Positions 50,245-60,017 are shown, counted from the first letter of the stretch. The stretch: DNA of 64,000 nucleotides from JANYCO01 sp964437245 (GCA_964437245.1 CAYTGJ010000006.1:1-64000), one strand, 5' to 3'. Translations and numbers: made by a program. Notes: a model not told the origin generated them from the sequence alone.

Positions 50245-51825
50245 ATGAAACTAACCTCCATCGCGAAGGTTTTGGAAAGCAAAGCGCTTTTCTACCTGGT
50301 ATTAGGGATAAATATTGTTTATATATGTTCGGTCACGTTTATACCTTCTATGGATGGGCCTGCTCACTTGTACAATTCAACAGTACTGAGCTATTTGCTG
50401 GCGGGAGATGATTTCCTGAAGGAGTATTACAGCATTAATACGATCCCTATACCGAACTGGATAAGCCATGCGTTGTTGACCTTTCTGCGAACTCTCTTTC
50501 CCGCATCTGTCGCAGAGAAGACGCTGCATATACTGTATGTAGCCGGAATGGCGGTCTCTTTCCGTTGTCTTATAAAAAAAATAAATCCTGCAAATAGTTC
50601 GTTGAGTATTTTTATTTTCCCATTCATATATTCATTTCTGTTTCGTCTGGGGTTTTATAATTTCTGTATCTCTTTTATATTTTTCTTCAGCGCTCTTTAT
50701 GTGTGGTACAAATGCCGGTCGGCACCCGGGTTTCTAAACTATCTTGTATTAAGTATTCTTTTTACGGCTACTTATTTTTCCAATATATTAATGTTTGCTT
50801 TTCTGGGTACGGTATTAGGGACTTTTGTTTTGGGTGAAGCTTATCAGCGTTATGTCAGGAAGGAAAGTGGGTTGTCTATAGCGAAGAAAGAGGGGGCACA
50901 AATGCTGTGGTTATTTCTAACAGGTCTCCCGGGACTTGTTTTCTCATGGGTGTTTTATAGTGCTATACAGTTCCCCTCCTCTGATTATACCCTTCCCGCA
51001 ATGGAATTGTTAAAATGGATATATGATGCGCGGCCTTTTATTGTATACAACTATTCAAGAGAGAAGATCATAACCATCCAGATGCTTGTATTGTTGTGCA
51101 TACTGTGGGGAATAGGATTCTATCATAGACGCAAAGAACATCAAGCGGGTCTTTTTAAGATAAATGGAGTAATTGATTTGTTGATCCTCCCGCTTATTTT
51201 GTCGATGAGCTTATTATTTGTTACCTCAAGTGGTTCCAGTGCAGGGATGATGTCGGACCGGTATTGCCTGATGGCCTATATGTTCGGACTCCTTTGGGTC
51301 CTGGCCCGGTCTGTACCGCACAAATACAATTTTATTTTTATTGCTTATATCCTGGTGCTGCACTTTGGGTTACTGACCAGGCATTACAGAAAAATAGAAG
51401 AGATGAATGCTCGTGCAGAGGCGATCCATCAGACCAGTGTATACATTGAAGCAAAAAGCGTAGTACTTCCGGTGAACCTGTCGGATGAGTGGCTTGAAAT
51501 TCATTTTTCCAATTATCTGGGGGTTGACAAGCCGATGGTGCTGTTGGAAAACTATGAAGCAGGAGTGGGATGGTTTCCCTTGAAGTGGAACCGGCAGGAT
51601 ATTCCTGATCTGTATGCAGGAGAGCAGAATGCCGTTGGGAAAATAGGATGGATCAACAATCCTGAATCACCGGAAAAAAAGCAGATAGATTATATGGTGT
51701 TGTATGGAGATACCAACAAGATCCATGAGGAAGAGTATGCCGGGTTGAAAAATATTTTACGGACATCCTATACAAAAATCCATACCTCACAGGATGGATA
51801 TGTGGTAGTGTACAAGAAAAATTAA
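50245..51825 (+). CDS. Polytopic membrane protein, probably GT-C-type glycosyltransferase
   Basis: The 526 residues hold about ten membrane helices between residues 15 and 390, then a soluble C-terminal domain of about 120 residues. The first loop has FIPSMDGPAHLYNSTVLSY; an acidic residue in this loop (DxPxH-like) is a mark of GT-C enzymes that use lipid-linked sugars. No closer family is recognised. A sugar-transfer role in the envelope is thus inferred. The gene is read with the DUF2807 gene. Confidence 0.65.
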   Translation: MKLTSIAKVLESKALFYLVLGINIVYICSVTFIPSMDGPAHLYNSTVLSYLLAGDDFLKEYYSINTIPIPNWISHALLTFLRTLFPASVAEKTLHILYVAGMAVSFRCLIKKINPANSSLSIFIFPFIYSFLFRLGFYNFCISFIFFFSALYVWYKCRSAPGFLNYLVLSILFTATYFSNILMFAFLGTVLGTFVLGEAYQRYVRKESGLSIAKKEGAQMLWLFLTGLPGLVFSWVFYSAIQFPSSDYTLPAMELLKWIYDARPFIVYNYSREKIITIQMLVLLCILWGIGFYHRRKEHQAGLFKINGVIDLLILPLILSMSLLFVTSSGSSAGMMSDRYCLMAYMFGLLWVLARSVPHKYNFIFIAYILVLHFGLLTRHYRKIEEMNARAEAIHQTSVYIEAKSVVLPVNLSDEWLEIHFSNYLGVDKPMVLLENYEAGVGWFPLKWNRQDIPDLYAGEQNAVGKIGWINNPESPEKKQIDYMVLYGDTNKIHEEEYAGLKNILRTSYTKIHTSQDGYVVVYKKN

Positions 51826-51937
51826 ATGTCTGGCGCAGGAAGTAGGATAGAAGAAGATGAAATACTTTAGTAGAGGAATGTAAAAGAATAGTTGATACTC
51901 CGGGAAGAGGGTGTTTTTTAAATCCTGATTTTTAGCG

Positions 51938-51967
51938 GTTGTAGTATGAGCAGGAAAATTAGTTTTG
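51938..51967 (+). promoter_or_regulatory. Predicted promoter
   Basis: GTTG at 51938 and TAGTTTTG at 51960 are separated by 18 bases and fit the Bacteroidota -33/-7 pattern. The transcript would start about 51973-51976, only a few bases before the ATG at 51979, so the mRNA would be almost leaderless. Confidence 0.45.
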
Positions 51968-51978
51968 TATCTTACCGG

Positions 51979-53655
51979 ATGGCTAAAAAGAGTAAAATCA
52001 ATTTTTCAAAAGAAGAGGTCTTCTCTATCCTCCAGCGTAATCAGCTTCCGGAAGTAGAAAAATCACTGGAGGATCTGAAACGCTATTTGGTGTCGGTATA
52101 CAAAGAAGAGGAAGATCCGCTGGCAGAACTGTTTGAGGTCAGCCCGGAGGAAGAGAGCGTAACAGCGATCCCTTTGCTGGATACTGTACTCCAAAACCAT
52201 TGTACGGAGCTGTCTGTAGCAGCATTGTTGAATGTCTTTTCCCTGACCTTGCAGGATGTGCATCACAACTACCGAGCTTGCCTCATGGTGGTGGGAGAAC
52301 TGATACTGCGAAAAGACGTACAGGCACAAACGGAAATAGCGAAGCTTTTTCATAAAGCTTGCCGGTTTTATGAACCCGGTCACCGTTACATGACGGAAAC
52401 AGTGATGGATCAACTGATCACGGTATACTTCCCCCGGTTTGAGTCTCCGGCCTTGTTTCAGCTATTGTCCCGGATGTCGTACGACCATCTGAAGCTCGAT
52501 TGGCTGGACCGCCTTTTTGTGCCTGCCTTGCATCGTACCAATGAAAAAAAATGGCAAAAGAAAATCCTGGATCTTTTGTTTGACTACCGGAAAACTTTTC
52601 TGCCGTATACCGGAGTAGCTTATTTTGATGAACTGCTGAATGAGATCACCGGAGAGGCTTCTCCGGAGCTGAAGAAGCTCATCCAGAATGCTCTTGAAAA
52701 ATCAGGAGAAGAGGATGCATTTGTAAAGCGGATGGGAAATATCGGGGTGGAAAATATTCCGGAAGTGCTTGAGCTGCTCCCTTCCATGAGTCCGGAAATG
52801 TGGAGTACGTATAAAGGAAAGATCTCGGATGCACTCTGCCGGTTATCTCTGCCGGATCAGGTTATAAACCAGGCACTGGAAGTACTGCTTGAAAAAAGAG
52901 AAGATAAGCAGGTGGTGCGTATCCTATATTATCGCTGGCACGATTCAGGCGAATATGAAAAAATTCTGACACTCTGCCGTGACAAGCTTCGGGAAGATCC
53001 TGAAAGGGGCCTTCCTATTATACAAGAGCTCATGATAAGAGCACTGGAAGACGGTGCTGCTCCGGAGACGTTAGGAATTTATCGGGAATTTCTGAGCGAA
53101 TTGGGGATGAAGGGAAATGAAGTGTATCAAAAGGAAATACAATGGTTGCTGGCTACATTTCTGAGCCGGGGAGAAGAAGACCCGGAAGAATATGATCCCT
53201 GGTTTGAAAAACTGGAATGGTTGGTAAACCAGTCAGACGGGGAGATCCATATAAACCTTGGGATGTTTGTCTCGGATATGTGGGACTGTGCCAGTGAGGA
53301 AGAATATGGGAGAGTGAAACGGGTTTTCAACCTGGGATACCCCCGCATCCGGGAAACCTGCGACCAGTATATATTGTCGCTAACTGCTGTGGCTGCCATA
53401 GAGCTGGGAGATCAGGAACTATATGAAAAAGTACTCCGGGAAGCTTCGTCCCAGCCAGGTATCGAGGAGCCTTTGCTGGCATTTAATCTTGCCTGCGGAG
53501 GAGCGGTATTTAAAGAAAAGGAGTTATTACTGAACTATACTCAAAAAGCCATAGAGCTGGGGAAAACCCGGCAGGAGTTTTTACATGATAGTAATTTCAA
53601 AGCATATCAAAACGATCAGGAATTTATAGCATTGCTGGACCGTGCCGGGGAATAA
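51979..53655 (+). CDS. Helical-repeat protein with TPR-type end
   Basis: A 558-residue soluble protein starting MAKKSKINFSKEEVF; an ATG 33 bases earlier lies inside the predicted promoter. Nearly the whole chain is alpha-helical with irregular pairs of helices resembling TPR or HEAT units. The end, YTQKAIELGKTRQEFLHDSNFKAYQNDQEFIALL, is the TPR end-of-group pattern. Such proteins are scaffolds for protein contacts. The partner is unknown. Confidence 0.75.
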   Translation: MAKKSKINFSKEEVFSILQRNQLPEVEKSLEDLKRYLVSVYKEEEDPLAELFEVSPEEESVTAIPLLDTVLQNHCTELSVAALLNVFSLTLQDVHHNYRACLMVVGELILRKDVQAQTEIAKLFHKACRFYEPGHRYMTETVMDQLITVYFPRFESPALFQLLSRMSYDHLKLDWLDRLFVPALHRTNEKKWQKKILDLLFDYRKTFLPYTGVAYFDELLNEITGEASPELKKLIQNALEKSGEEDAFVKRMGNIGVENIPEVLELLPSMSPEMWSTYKGKISDALCRLSLPDQVINQALEVLLEKREDKQVVRILYYRWHDSGEYEKILTLCRDKLREDPERGLPIIQELMIRALEDGAAPETLGIYREFLSELGMKGNEVYQKEIQWLLATFLSRGEEDPEEYDPWFEKLEWLVNQSDGEIHINLGMFVSDMWDCASEEEYGRVKRVFNLGYPRIRETCDQYILSLTAVAAIELGDQELYEKVLREASSQPGIEEPLLAFNLACGGAVFKEKELLLNYTQKAIELGKTRQEFLHDSNFKAYQNDQEFIALLDRAGE

Positions 53656-53730
53656 AACAGCTTGATTGTGGGTAGTATAGTAGCAGGGAAGAAATTAATT
53701 GGCTTAGGTTCTCCTGAAAATTTCAGCTTT

Positions 53731-53790
53731 CGTTTGTGTCTCACAAACGACCCTGGTGAGTTGATAGATTAAAGCATATTATTACCTGTC
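53731..53790. repeat. Dispersed intergenic repeat, copy D
   Basis: CGTTTGTGTCTCAC and the later AAAGCATATTATTACCTGTC resemble the middle of copy A (3254-3300: CGTTTGTGTCGCAC ... AAAGTATATTATTATCCTGTC). A nine-pair hairpin TCGTTTGTG-TCT-CACAAACGA lies at its start. Confidence 0.5.
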
Positions 53791-53854
53791 CTATTTGTTT
53801 CTCTAAATTTCCGTAAGGTTTATGTTGTCTTAAATCAGCGATCTTGTATCTTAA

Positions 53855-53899
53855 AAAAAAACACAGCGATTAGCCAGAGGTTAATCGCTGTGTTTTTTT
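53855..53899 (-). terminator. Terminator of the M43 protease gene
   Basis: AAAAAAACACAGCGATTA and TAATCGCTGTGTTTTTTT are perfectly complementary (18 pairs) around a nine-base loop, 17 bases past the stop on the minus strand. It may also serve the convergent helical-repeat gene. Confidence 0.92.
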
Positions 53900-53915
53900 A
53901 AGTACGTATGAATTT

Positions 53916-56279
53916 TTAAGGTTGTATCACCAGCTTTTCGGTATGTACCATTTCTCCGGATTGTATGAGTACCATATAGAGCCCTTTGGCAAGTCCTGCG
54001 ATGGAAAAAGGGCTGTCTTCACTGCCGGTAGCGGTATGCACGGTTTCTCCCAACTGGTTCACTAAAGAGACCTTTGCTCCCGAAGGAAGATCACGGAAAC
54101 GGATTTCTCCGGTGGCCGGATTAGGGTAGACCTGTGGCCGGAAAGTGGAATGTGCAGGGATGACCGAGGTAGCAGGTAATACAGCGATATAGCTGACTTT
54201 TGTTTTGGTATCGGTATCGTCTTCCGGATTAGTGACGGTTAAGGTTACTGTTTTTAAGCCGGTACTACTATAAGATACGGAGTGCGGGCCGGCACCTGTA
54301 GTGCCTGTAGAAGAAATGGCATCCTGCCCGAAATCCCATTGATAGGAAGAAATGACACCCTGGGAAGCACTGCTAAATAGAATGTCACTGTCTATGGAGA
54401 CTTCCGTCTGAGAGGCAAAGAAATCCGCGGTAGGAGGTTCATATCCCGTACCGGTGATCGAGACATTGTCGATATATATATTCCCTCCATAGTCATTGAT
54501 TACCCGGAAGCGCAGAATGGCGTTGGAAGAAAGGTAGGAATTTAACGAAATCCCTGTTTCTGCACGCCAATGGCTGCTGCTGCTTGGCTGCATATTTGCT
54601 CCTTTAGTGGCGGATGTTTGCAGGGCGGTACCGCTTTTAGAATAAATAGTGGTCCAGGTAGTGCCGCAATCCGGGGAGATCGCTACTTCAAGAGTATCCC
54701 GGGCGGTACTGTAGAGGGTGTGGGATACTTCAAACGAAAGACTGGGATTGGTAATCCATTGAATCCCGATAGGAGGAGTGAGAAGATCGTCTATTTGGCC
54801 TCTTGAGGTATAGTTATAGCAGTCTACATAGGCGGACTTGGTGGAGCTTCCGTTTCCGGAGGAAGAAATTGCTGCCCATGTTTTTTGTGTCTGTAGATTG
54901 TCGGTGCTTTCAATTTTCCATCCGGCAGGAGGAAATGTACCTTCAAAATCTTCCAGGAAAGGAGGTGCTGCGGAAGTTGTGGGAGAGATCAGCCCGGTCT
55001 TGGTCATTGTTCTGGAAACTCCTTCTGAAGAAGTGGTGGTAAGACTTATGGCATAAGGACCGGTACCATTGAAGCTGACAGAGGGATTTTGCAGTGTGGA
55101 GGTTGCCGGAGTTCCTCCCACAAAAGACCAGGACCAGGAAGCGGGGAAATTAAGCGACTGGTCAATAAATTGAACAGGGGAATTCTGGCAGGGAGCAGTA
55201 TTGTCCGTTGTAAAACGGGAGATAGGCGCTGTATTGCCCGAGCAGCCGCAATTGGCAAGGTTGGTGGCAGAAACCAGCGAGGCTCGTGCACCGCTGCTAA
55301 GTACTGCCCGCATTCGGGTGATCTGGCCGTTGGTAAATTCATCCTGGCATCGTTCACTGGAATAATCCATGTAGTTATGAATAAACAGTTCCCGTGGCGT
55401 ATCAGTACATTCATTGTTTCCGGAGAGACAATTACTGTTGCTACGTTTATGAGGAGGGGTGTCGCATACCTGATCTCCATTGGAATTGCAGTCCAGATTG
55501 CCAGGGCAGCTGCTTCCGTCACCATCCCCCTGAAACGTGTGACGAAGATTCAGGGCATGCCCGATCTCGTGAATCGCCGTACGGTTGAAATTGGTGTAGC
55601 TTTTCAGGTTGAAGCCCCTGCTGCCATCAGGGTCATAGCCAAAAGCATTGTAAAGGATCACAGAGCCGTCGAAGGTAGAAGAGGCCTCGGGATAATAAGC
55701 ATAGCCCTGAACACCGCTCAGCCCTCCGTTGTCGTCAATTTCGGTGACGATCCAGATATTATAATATTGTGTGTTCGGCCATTTACTGAGGGCCTTTATC
55801 TGGGACTCATTGGCATCTGTAATACCTACCAAACCATAAGAATAATAAGAAGAAGCATTGACTCTGTTGATACCGCTGTGGGCTATGCCGTTAGGATCTC
55901 TCTGTGCCAGACAAAATTCTATTTCTGCATCGGCTCCGTTTCCATATTCAGTAGTCCCGGCTTTTTTCCGGTACGCATTGTTCATGGATTCGATTGCGCT
56001 GTAGATCTGTTCGTCTGAAATATTAGCATCGGTTCCTACGGCAGTCCCCACGTGTAATACATGGACCACTACCGGGATCTTATAAAGTACCGCCTCTATT
56101 TTAGCATGAGGAGAGGACGCCGGCTTTTCATTAAGAGCGGACTCAAAGGCCTGACGATAAGAAGCGTCCGATTGCATCAATGCCTCGTGCCGTTGAGTTG
56201 TTTTGCAAGGCTCATGTTGAGACAAACCTGAAAAAGCAAGAAGCATGCTGAGAGGTATTAATAATAAACTTTTTTTCAT
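53916..56279 (-). CDS. Secreted M43 (pappalysin/cytophagalysin) metalloprotease with T9SS sorting domain
   Basis: Starting at MKKSLLLIPLSMLLAFSGLS gives 787 residues; 18 upstream codons precede the signal and are excluded. Order: signal peptide (1-20); short propart; M43 protease (about 65-330) with HEIGHALNLRH, where His237, His241 and His247 bind zinc and Glu238 is catalytic, and the later MDYSSERC Met-turn; PKD domain (about 345-430); a jelly-roll/MAM-like domain (about 440-625); a second PKD (about 630-710); and a C-terminal sorting domain with VYPNPATGEIRFRDLPSG and ending EKLVIQP. It should leave the cell by the type IX system. Confidence 0.95.
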   Translation of the reverse strand: MKKSLLLIPLSMLLAFSGLSQHEPCKTTQRHEALMQSDASYRQAFESALNEKPASSPHAKIEAVLYKIPVVVHVLHVGTAVGTDANISDEQIYSAIESMNNAYRKKAGTTEYGNGADAEIEFCLAQRDPNGIAHSGINRVNASSYYSYGLVGITDANESQIKALSKWPNTQYYNIWIVTEIDDNGGLSGVQGYAYYPEASSTFDGSVILYNAFGYDPDGSRGFNLKSYTNFNRTAIHEIGHALNLRHTFQGDGDGSSCPGNLDCNSNGDQVCDTPPHKRSNSNCLSGNNECTDTPRELFIHNYMDYSSERCQDEFTNGQITRMRAVLSSGARASLVSATNLANCGCSGNTAPISRFTTDNTAPCQNSPVQFIDQSLNFPASWSWSFVGGTPATSTLQNPSVSFNGTGPYAISLTTTSSEGVSRTMTKTGLISPTTSAAPPFLEDFEGTFPPAGWKIESTDNLQTQKTWAAISSSGNGSSTKSAYVDCYNYTSRGQIDDLLTPPIGIQWITNPSLSFEVSHTLYSTARDTLEVAISPDCGTTWTTIYSKSGTALQTSATKGANMQPSSSSHWRAETGISLNSYLSSNAILRFRVINDYGGNIYIDNVSITGTGYEPPTADFFASQTEVSIDSDILFSSASQGVISSYQWDFGQDAISSTGTTGAGPHSVSYSSTGLKTVTLTVTNPEDDTDTKTKVSYIAVLPATSVIPAHSTFRPQVYPNPATGEIRFRDLPSGAKVSLVNQLGETVHTATGSEDSPFSIAGLAKGLYMVLIQSGEMVHTEKLVIQP

Positions 56280-56593
56280 AGTCATTTTGGTTAAGAAAAA
56301 CGGTTGCATACACCGTAACATTAAATAGAACATCTTTATATAAAAAGAGAAAGTTCCGTTTGATTACATTAAGAGATATATCTCCTAAAGTTACTATAAT
56401 TGGGTAAAAAGGACAATTAATTGACTCAAAATTAATCGTTTGTTCAGCCTTTTTTCGGCCAAAGTTCTGCCGGGAAAGATTATTAGGGGAAAAATGACGA
56501 TCATAGGGACGGACCAGGAACTCTTCTTCCTATATACTGTTTAAATGATTAACTTTACCCTTTGATTACAGCAAATTTCTGAGGAGCGGCACT
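56280..56593. other. Divergent intergenic region
   Basis: It lies between the M43 protease and uvrA, which are read away from each other. It contains AT-rich runs and a TAACTTTA word on the minus strand (one base from the -7 consensus), but no confident promoter. No gene or RNA was recognised. Confidence 0.4.
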
Positions 56594-59449
56594 TTGAACA
56601 AAAAAGAAACATTAAAGACACAAGCTTTTGATCTTACAGGGTTTGAAAATATTGAGATATTTGGAGCCCGTGAGCATAATCTTAAAAATATTGATACGGT
56701 CATCCCGCGTAATAAACTGGTAGTGATTACGGGGATAAGCGGCAGTGGAAAATCATCCCTGGCTTTTGATACCATTTATGCAGAAGGTCAGAGAAGGTAC
56801 ATGGAAAGTTTTTCTGCGTATGCACGATCGTTTATCGGGAATATGGAAAGGCCGGATGTCGATAAGATCAACGGACTTAGTCCTGTGATCTCCATCGAAC
56901 AGAAGACTACTTCCCGGAATCCTCGTTCTACGGTGGGGACCGTTACAGAGATCTACGATTTTTTACGGCTGCTCTATGCCCGCGCCGGTGAAGCTTTTTC
57001 CTATGTGACAGGTGAAAAGATGATCCGTCAGTCGGAAGATCAGATCATCACACATATCCTTTCTTCTTTTAATAATAAAAAGATAAGTCTGCTCGCTCCC
57101 GTAGTGAAAGGGCGTAAAGGCCACTACCGGGAATTGTTTACGGAGATCCTGAAAATGGGTTTTAATAAAGTACGCATCGATGGAGAGATCACAGAGCTGG
57201 TTCCCAAGATGCAGGTAGACCGTTATAAGATCCACGACATCGAAATAGTGATTGATCGTATGCAGGTCAGCGAAGAAGACCGTTTCAGGATCGCTCAGTC
57301 GGTACAGGCCTCTCTGAAATACGGAAAAGGAGTGATGATGGTAGTCCCTCATACCGACAAGGGAGATGGCAAAGCACAGTTTTTCTCCAAGTTTCTGATG
57401 GATCCTAAATCGGGAATTGCCTACGATGAACCGGCTCCCAATATGTTTTCCTTCAACTCTCCTTATGGAGCCTGCCCGAGTTGTAACGGCCTTGGTTCGA
57501 TTGAAGAATTGACGGAAGATTCCATCATCCCGGACAAGACCTTGTCGATCGCCGGAGGAGGAATCGCACCTCTGGGGGAATACAGGGATATATGGATGTT
57601 TCGACAGCTGGAAGCAGCACTTAAAAAATTTAAAGTGAAGCTGACTGTCCCGATCAAAGATATTCCCAAAGACGCTTTATATCTGATCCTGTACGGGACA
57701 GAGGCTTCTTCTGAAAAAACAGGTGCCAAGTATACTTTTGAGTTTGACGGTATCATCAATTACCTCCAGCATTTTGATGAGAATGGTTCGGAGTATGCCA
57801 TGGACTGGCTGAGTGAATACAAGACCGTAACGGTATGTCCGGAATGCAATGGCGCAAGGCTGAAAAAAGAATCGCTTCATTTTAAGATCGATCAGAAAAA
57901 TATATCAGAACTCGCGTTGATGGACATCAACCAGCTGAAACAATGGTTTTCCGGCCTGGAAAACCGTTTGGACAGCAGGCAGAATGTGATCGCAGCGGAG
58001 GTGCTGAAAGAGATCCGCAAAAGGATCGGTTTCTTGCTGGATGTAGGCCTCGATTATCTGACGCTTGATCGTCCCTTACGGACCTTGTCAGGAGGAGAAA
58101 CCCAAAGGATCAGGCTGGCGACACAAATAGGTACGCAACTGGTCGGGGTTTTATATATCCTTGACGAACCGAGTATAGGACTACACCAGCGGGACAATGT
58201 GAAACTGATCAAAGCCCTCCAGGATCTTCGGGATATCGGGAATACAGTTATTGTGGTGGAGCATGACAAAGATATGATGCTTCACTGTGACTATCTTATC
58301 GACATAGGCCCAGGGGCAGGAAGACACGGAGGGACAGTGGTGGCTTCCGGAACGCCGGAAGAGTTTAAAAAACACGAAAGCCTGACCGCTCAGTATCTTT
58401 GGGGAAAGAAAAATATTGAAGTGCCGGCCACAAGGAGAGAAGGGAACGGAAAGAAGATCGTCTTAAAAGGCGCTACCGGTCACAATCTTAAAAATGTAAC
58501 GCTCGAACTTCCTTTAGGGAAAATGATTTGTGTGACCGGTGTTTCCGGAAGCGGTAAATCTTCCCTGATCCATGATACTCTTTTCCCTATTCTGAATAAG
58601 CATTTTTACCGGTCCAGAAGAGAAGCGCTCCCATTCAAGGACATCAAGGGACTTGAACATATTGATAAAGTGATCGAGGTGGATCAGTCGCCGATCGGGC
58701 GTACTCCTCGCTCCAATCCTGCTACCTATACAGAAGTGTTTTCAGAGATCCGGAATTTGTATACCCAATTGCCCGAAGCCAAAATACGCGGATATAAACC
58801 CGGAAGATTTTCCTTCAATGTAAAAGGAGGACGTTGCGAAGTTTGCGAAGGTGCCGGAATGAAGGTGATCGAAATGGATTTTCTGCCGGATGTACACGTT
58901 CCGTGTGAAAGCTGTAAAGGGAAACGATACAACCGTGAGACCCTGGAAGTCCGCTTCAAAGGGAAGTCCATCGCTGATGTGCTGGACATGACCGTAGAGC
59001 AAGCCGTTGAGTTTTTTGAAAACCAACCCTATATTGTCCGGAAGATCCAAACGATGAACGATGTCGGACTGGGTTACATTACACTGGGGCAACATGCTAC
59101 TACCTTGTCCGGAGGAGAAGCCCAGCGGGTAAAGCTCGCCACAGAGCTTTCGAAAAAAGATACCGGCCGTACGTTGTATATTCTGGACGAGCCTACTACC
59201 GGATTGCATTTCAAGGATATTCAGCATCTGCTGGATGTGCTGAATAAACTTACTGATAAAGGAAATTCCGTGCTGATCATAGAACATAATCTTGACCTGA
59301 TCAAAGTAGCGGACCATATCATTGATGTCGGTCCGGAAGGTGGAGATAAAGGCGGAACGATCGTTTGCGAAGGAACTCCTGAAGAAGTCGCTAAAAATAA
59401 GATGAGTTATACTGCCAGGTTCCTCCGGGAGGAATTGAAGAATTCCTGA
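56594..59449 (+). CDS. uvrA: Excinuclease ABC subunit A
   Basis: Damage-recognition ATPase of nucleotide excision repair. The 951 residues contain both ABC modules: GISGSGKSS (48-56) and LSGGETQRIRLATQIG with LDEPSIGLHQRDN, then GVSGSGKSS and LSGGEAQRVKLATELS with LDEPTTGLHFKDI. The second zinc module is normal (CEVCEGAG ... CESCKGKRYN). The first keeps Cys294-Cys297 (ACPSC) and Cys415-Cys418 (CPEC), but the upstream CxxC partner is missing: the spot reads FLMDPKSGIAYDEP. The start is TTG (TTGAAC). ogt lies 32 bases downstream, so the two repair genes may be co-transcribed. Confidence 0.96.
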   Translation: MNKKETLKTQAFDLTGFENIEIFGAREHNLKNIDTVIPRNKLVVITGISGSGKSSLAFDTIYAEGQRRYMESFSAYARSFIGNMERPDVDKINGLSPVISIEQKTTSRNPRSTVGTVTEIYDFLRLLYARAGEAFSYVTGEKMIRQSEDQIITHILSSFNNKKISLLAPVVKGRKGHYRELFTEILKMGFNKVRIDGEITELVPKMQVDRYKIHDIEIVIDRMQVSEEDRFRIAQSVQASLKYGKGVMMVVPHTDKGDGKAQFFSKFLMDPKSGIAYDEPAPNMFSFNSPYGACPSCNGLGSIEELTEDSIIPDKTLSIAGGGIAPLGEYRDIWMFRQLEAALKKFKVKLTVPIKDIPKDALYLILYGTEASSEKTGAKYTFEFDGIINYLQHFDENGSEYAMDWLSEYKTVTVCPECNGARLKKESLHFKIDQKNISELALMDINQLKQWFSGLENRLDSRQNVIAAEVLKEIRKRIGFLLDVGLDYLTLDRPLRTLSGGETQRIRLATQIGTQLVGVLYILDEPSIGLHQRDNVKLIKALQDLRDIGNTVIVVEHDKDMMLHCDYLIDIGPGAGRHGGTVVASGTPEEFKKHESLTAQYLWGKKNIEVPATRREGNGKKIVLKGATGHNLKNVTLELPLGKMICVTGVSGSGKSSLIHDTLFPILNKHFYRSRREALPFKDIKGLEHIDKVIEVDQSPIGRTPRSNPATYTEVFSEIRNLYTQLPEAKIRGYKPGRFSFNVKGGRCEVCEGAGMKVIEMDFLPDVHVPCESCKGKRYNRETLEVRFKGKSIADVLDMTVEQAVEFFENQPYIVRKIQTMNDVGLGYITLGQHATTLSGGEAQRVKLATELSKKDTGRTLYILDEPTTGLHFKDIQHLLDVLNKLTDKGNSVLIIEHNLDLIKVADHIIDVGPEGGDKGGTIVCEGTPEEVAKNKMSYTARFLREELKNS

Positions 59450-59481
59450 TCCATGATACCCTTTCTGTTCTCTATTAATAA

Positions 59482-59973
59482 ATGACAGCAAAATTATTTA
59501 CATCCTGTTTTCTCAGCCCTTTAGGGACCATTGAAATAAAAGCGAATGATACGCATATTCTGTCTGTATTGTTTGCAGAGAAGATCTCCATTGAAAACCC
59601 CAATGAACTGACCCGTCAATGCATCACTCAGCTGGAGGAGTTTTTTGATAAAAAGAGAAAAACGTTTGATCTCCCTTTTCACCTGGAGGGAACAGAATTT
59701 CAGCAAAAGATATGGACTGCACTGACTACGATCCCATTTGGACGAACCATTTCCTACAAAGAGCTGGCGCTTAAAACAGGTAAATCAGGAAGTGTAAGAG
59801 CGGTGGGAGCTGCCAACGGACAAAACCAATTTCTGGTAGTGATCCCTTGCCATCGTGTGATCGGAAGCGATGGAAATCTGGTAGGTTATGCCGGAGAACT
59901 CTGGCGTAAAAAATGGTTGTTGGATTTTGAGCAAGGGGATAAAAACGGAAAACAACTTGGTTTAGTATACTAA
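59482..59973 (+). CDS. ogt: Methylated-DNA-protein-cysteine methyltransferase
   Basis: Takes the methyl group from O6-methylguanine onto its own cysteine. The 163 residues contain the N-terminal RNase-H-like part and the active-site domain: FQQKIWTALTTIPFGRTISYKELA (helix-turn-helix), RAVGAANGQNQF, and IPCHRVIGSDGNLVGYAGELWRKKWLL, with acceptor Cys123. All key residues are present. It follows uvrA closely on the same strand and has a short terminator. Confidence 0.95.
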   Translation: MTAKLFTSCFLSPLGTIEIKANDTHILSVLFAEKISIENPNELTRQCITQLEEFFDKKRKTFDLPFHLEGTEFQQKIWTALTTIPFGRTISYKELALKTGKSGSVRAVGAANGQNQFLVVIPCHRVIGSDGNLVGYAGELWRKKWLLDFEQGDKNGKQLGLVY

Positions 59974-59989
59974 AAAAATATTTTTTTTG

Positions 59990-60017
59990 AAGGGTTACTT
60001 TCCATACCCTTTTTTAT
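59990..60017 (+). terminator. Terminator of uvrA-ogt
   Basis: AAGGGT and ACCCTT pair around a ten-base loop and are followed by five more Ts, 17 bases after the ogt stop. Confidence 0.75.

Noticed and set aside
55089..56018. 309-codon plus-strand frame
   Set aside because: Shadow of the M43 protease gene with its zinc motif on the minus strand.
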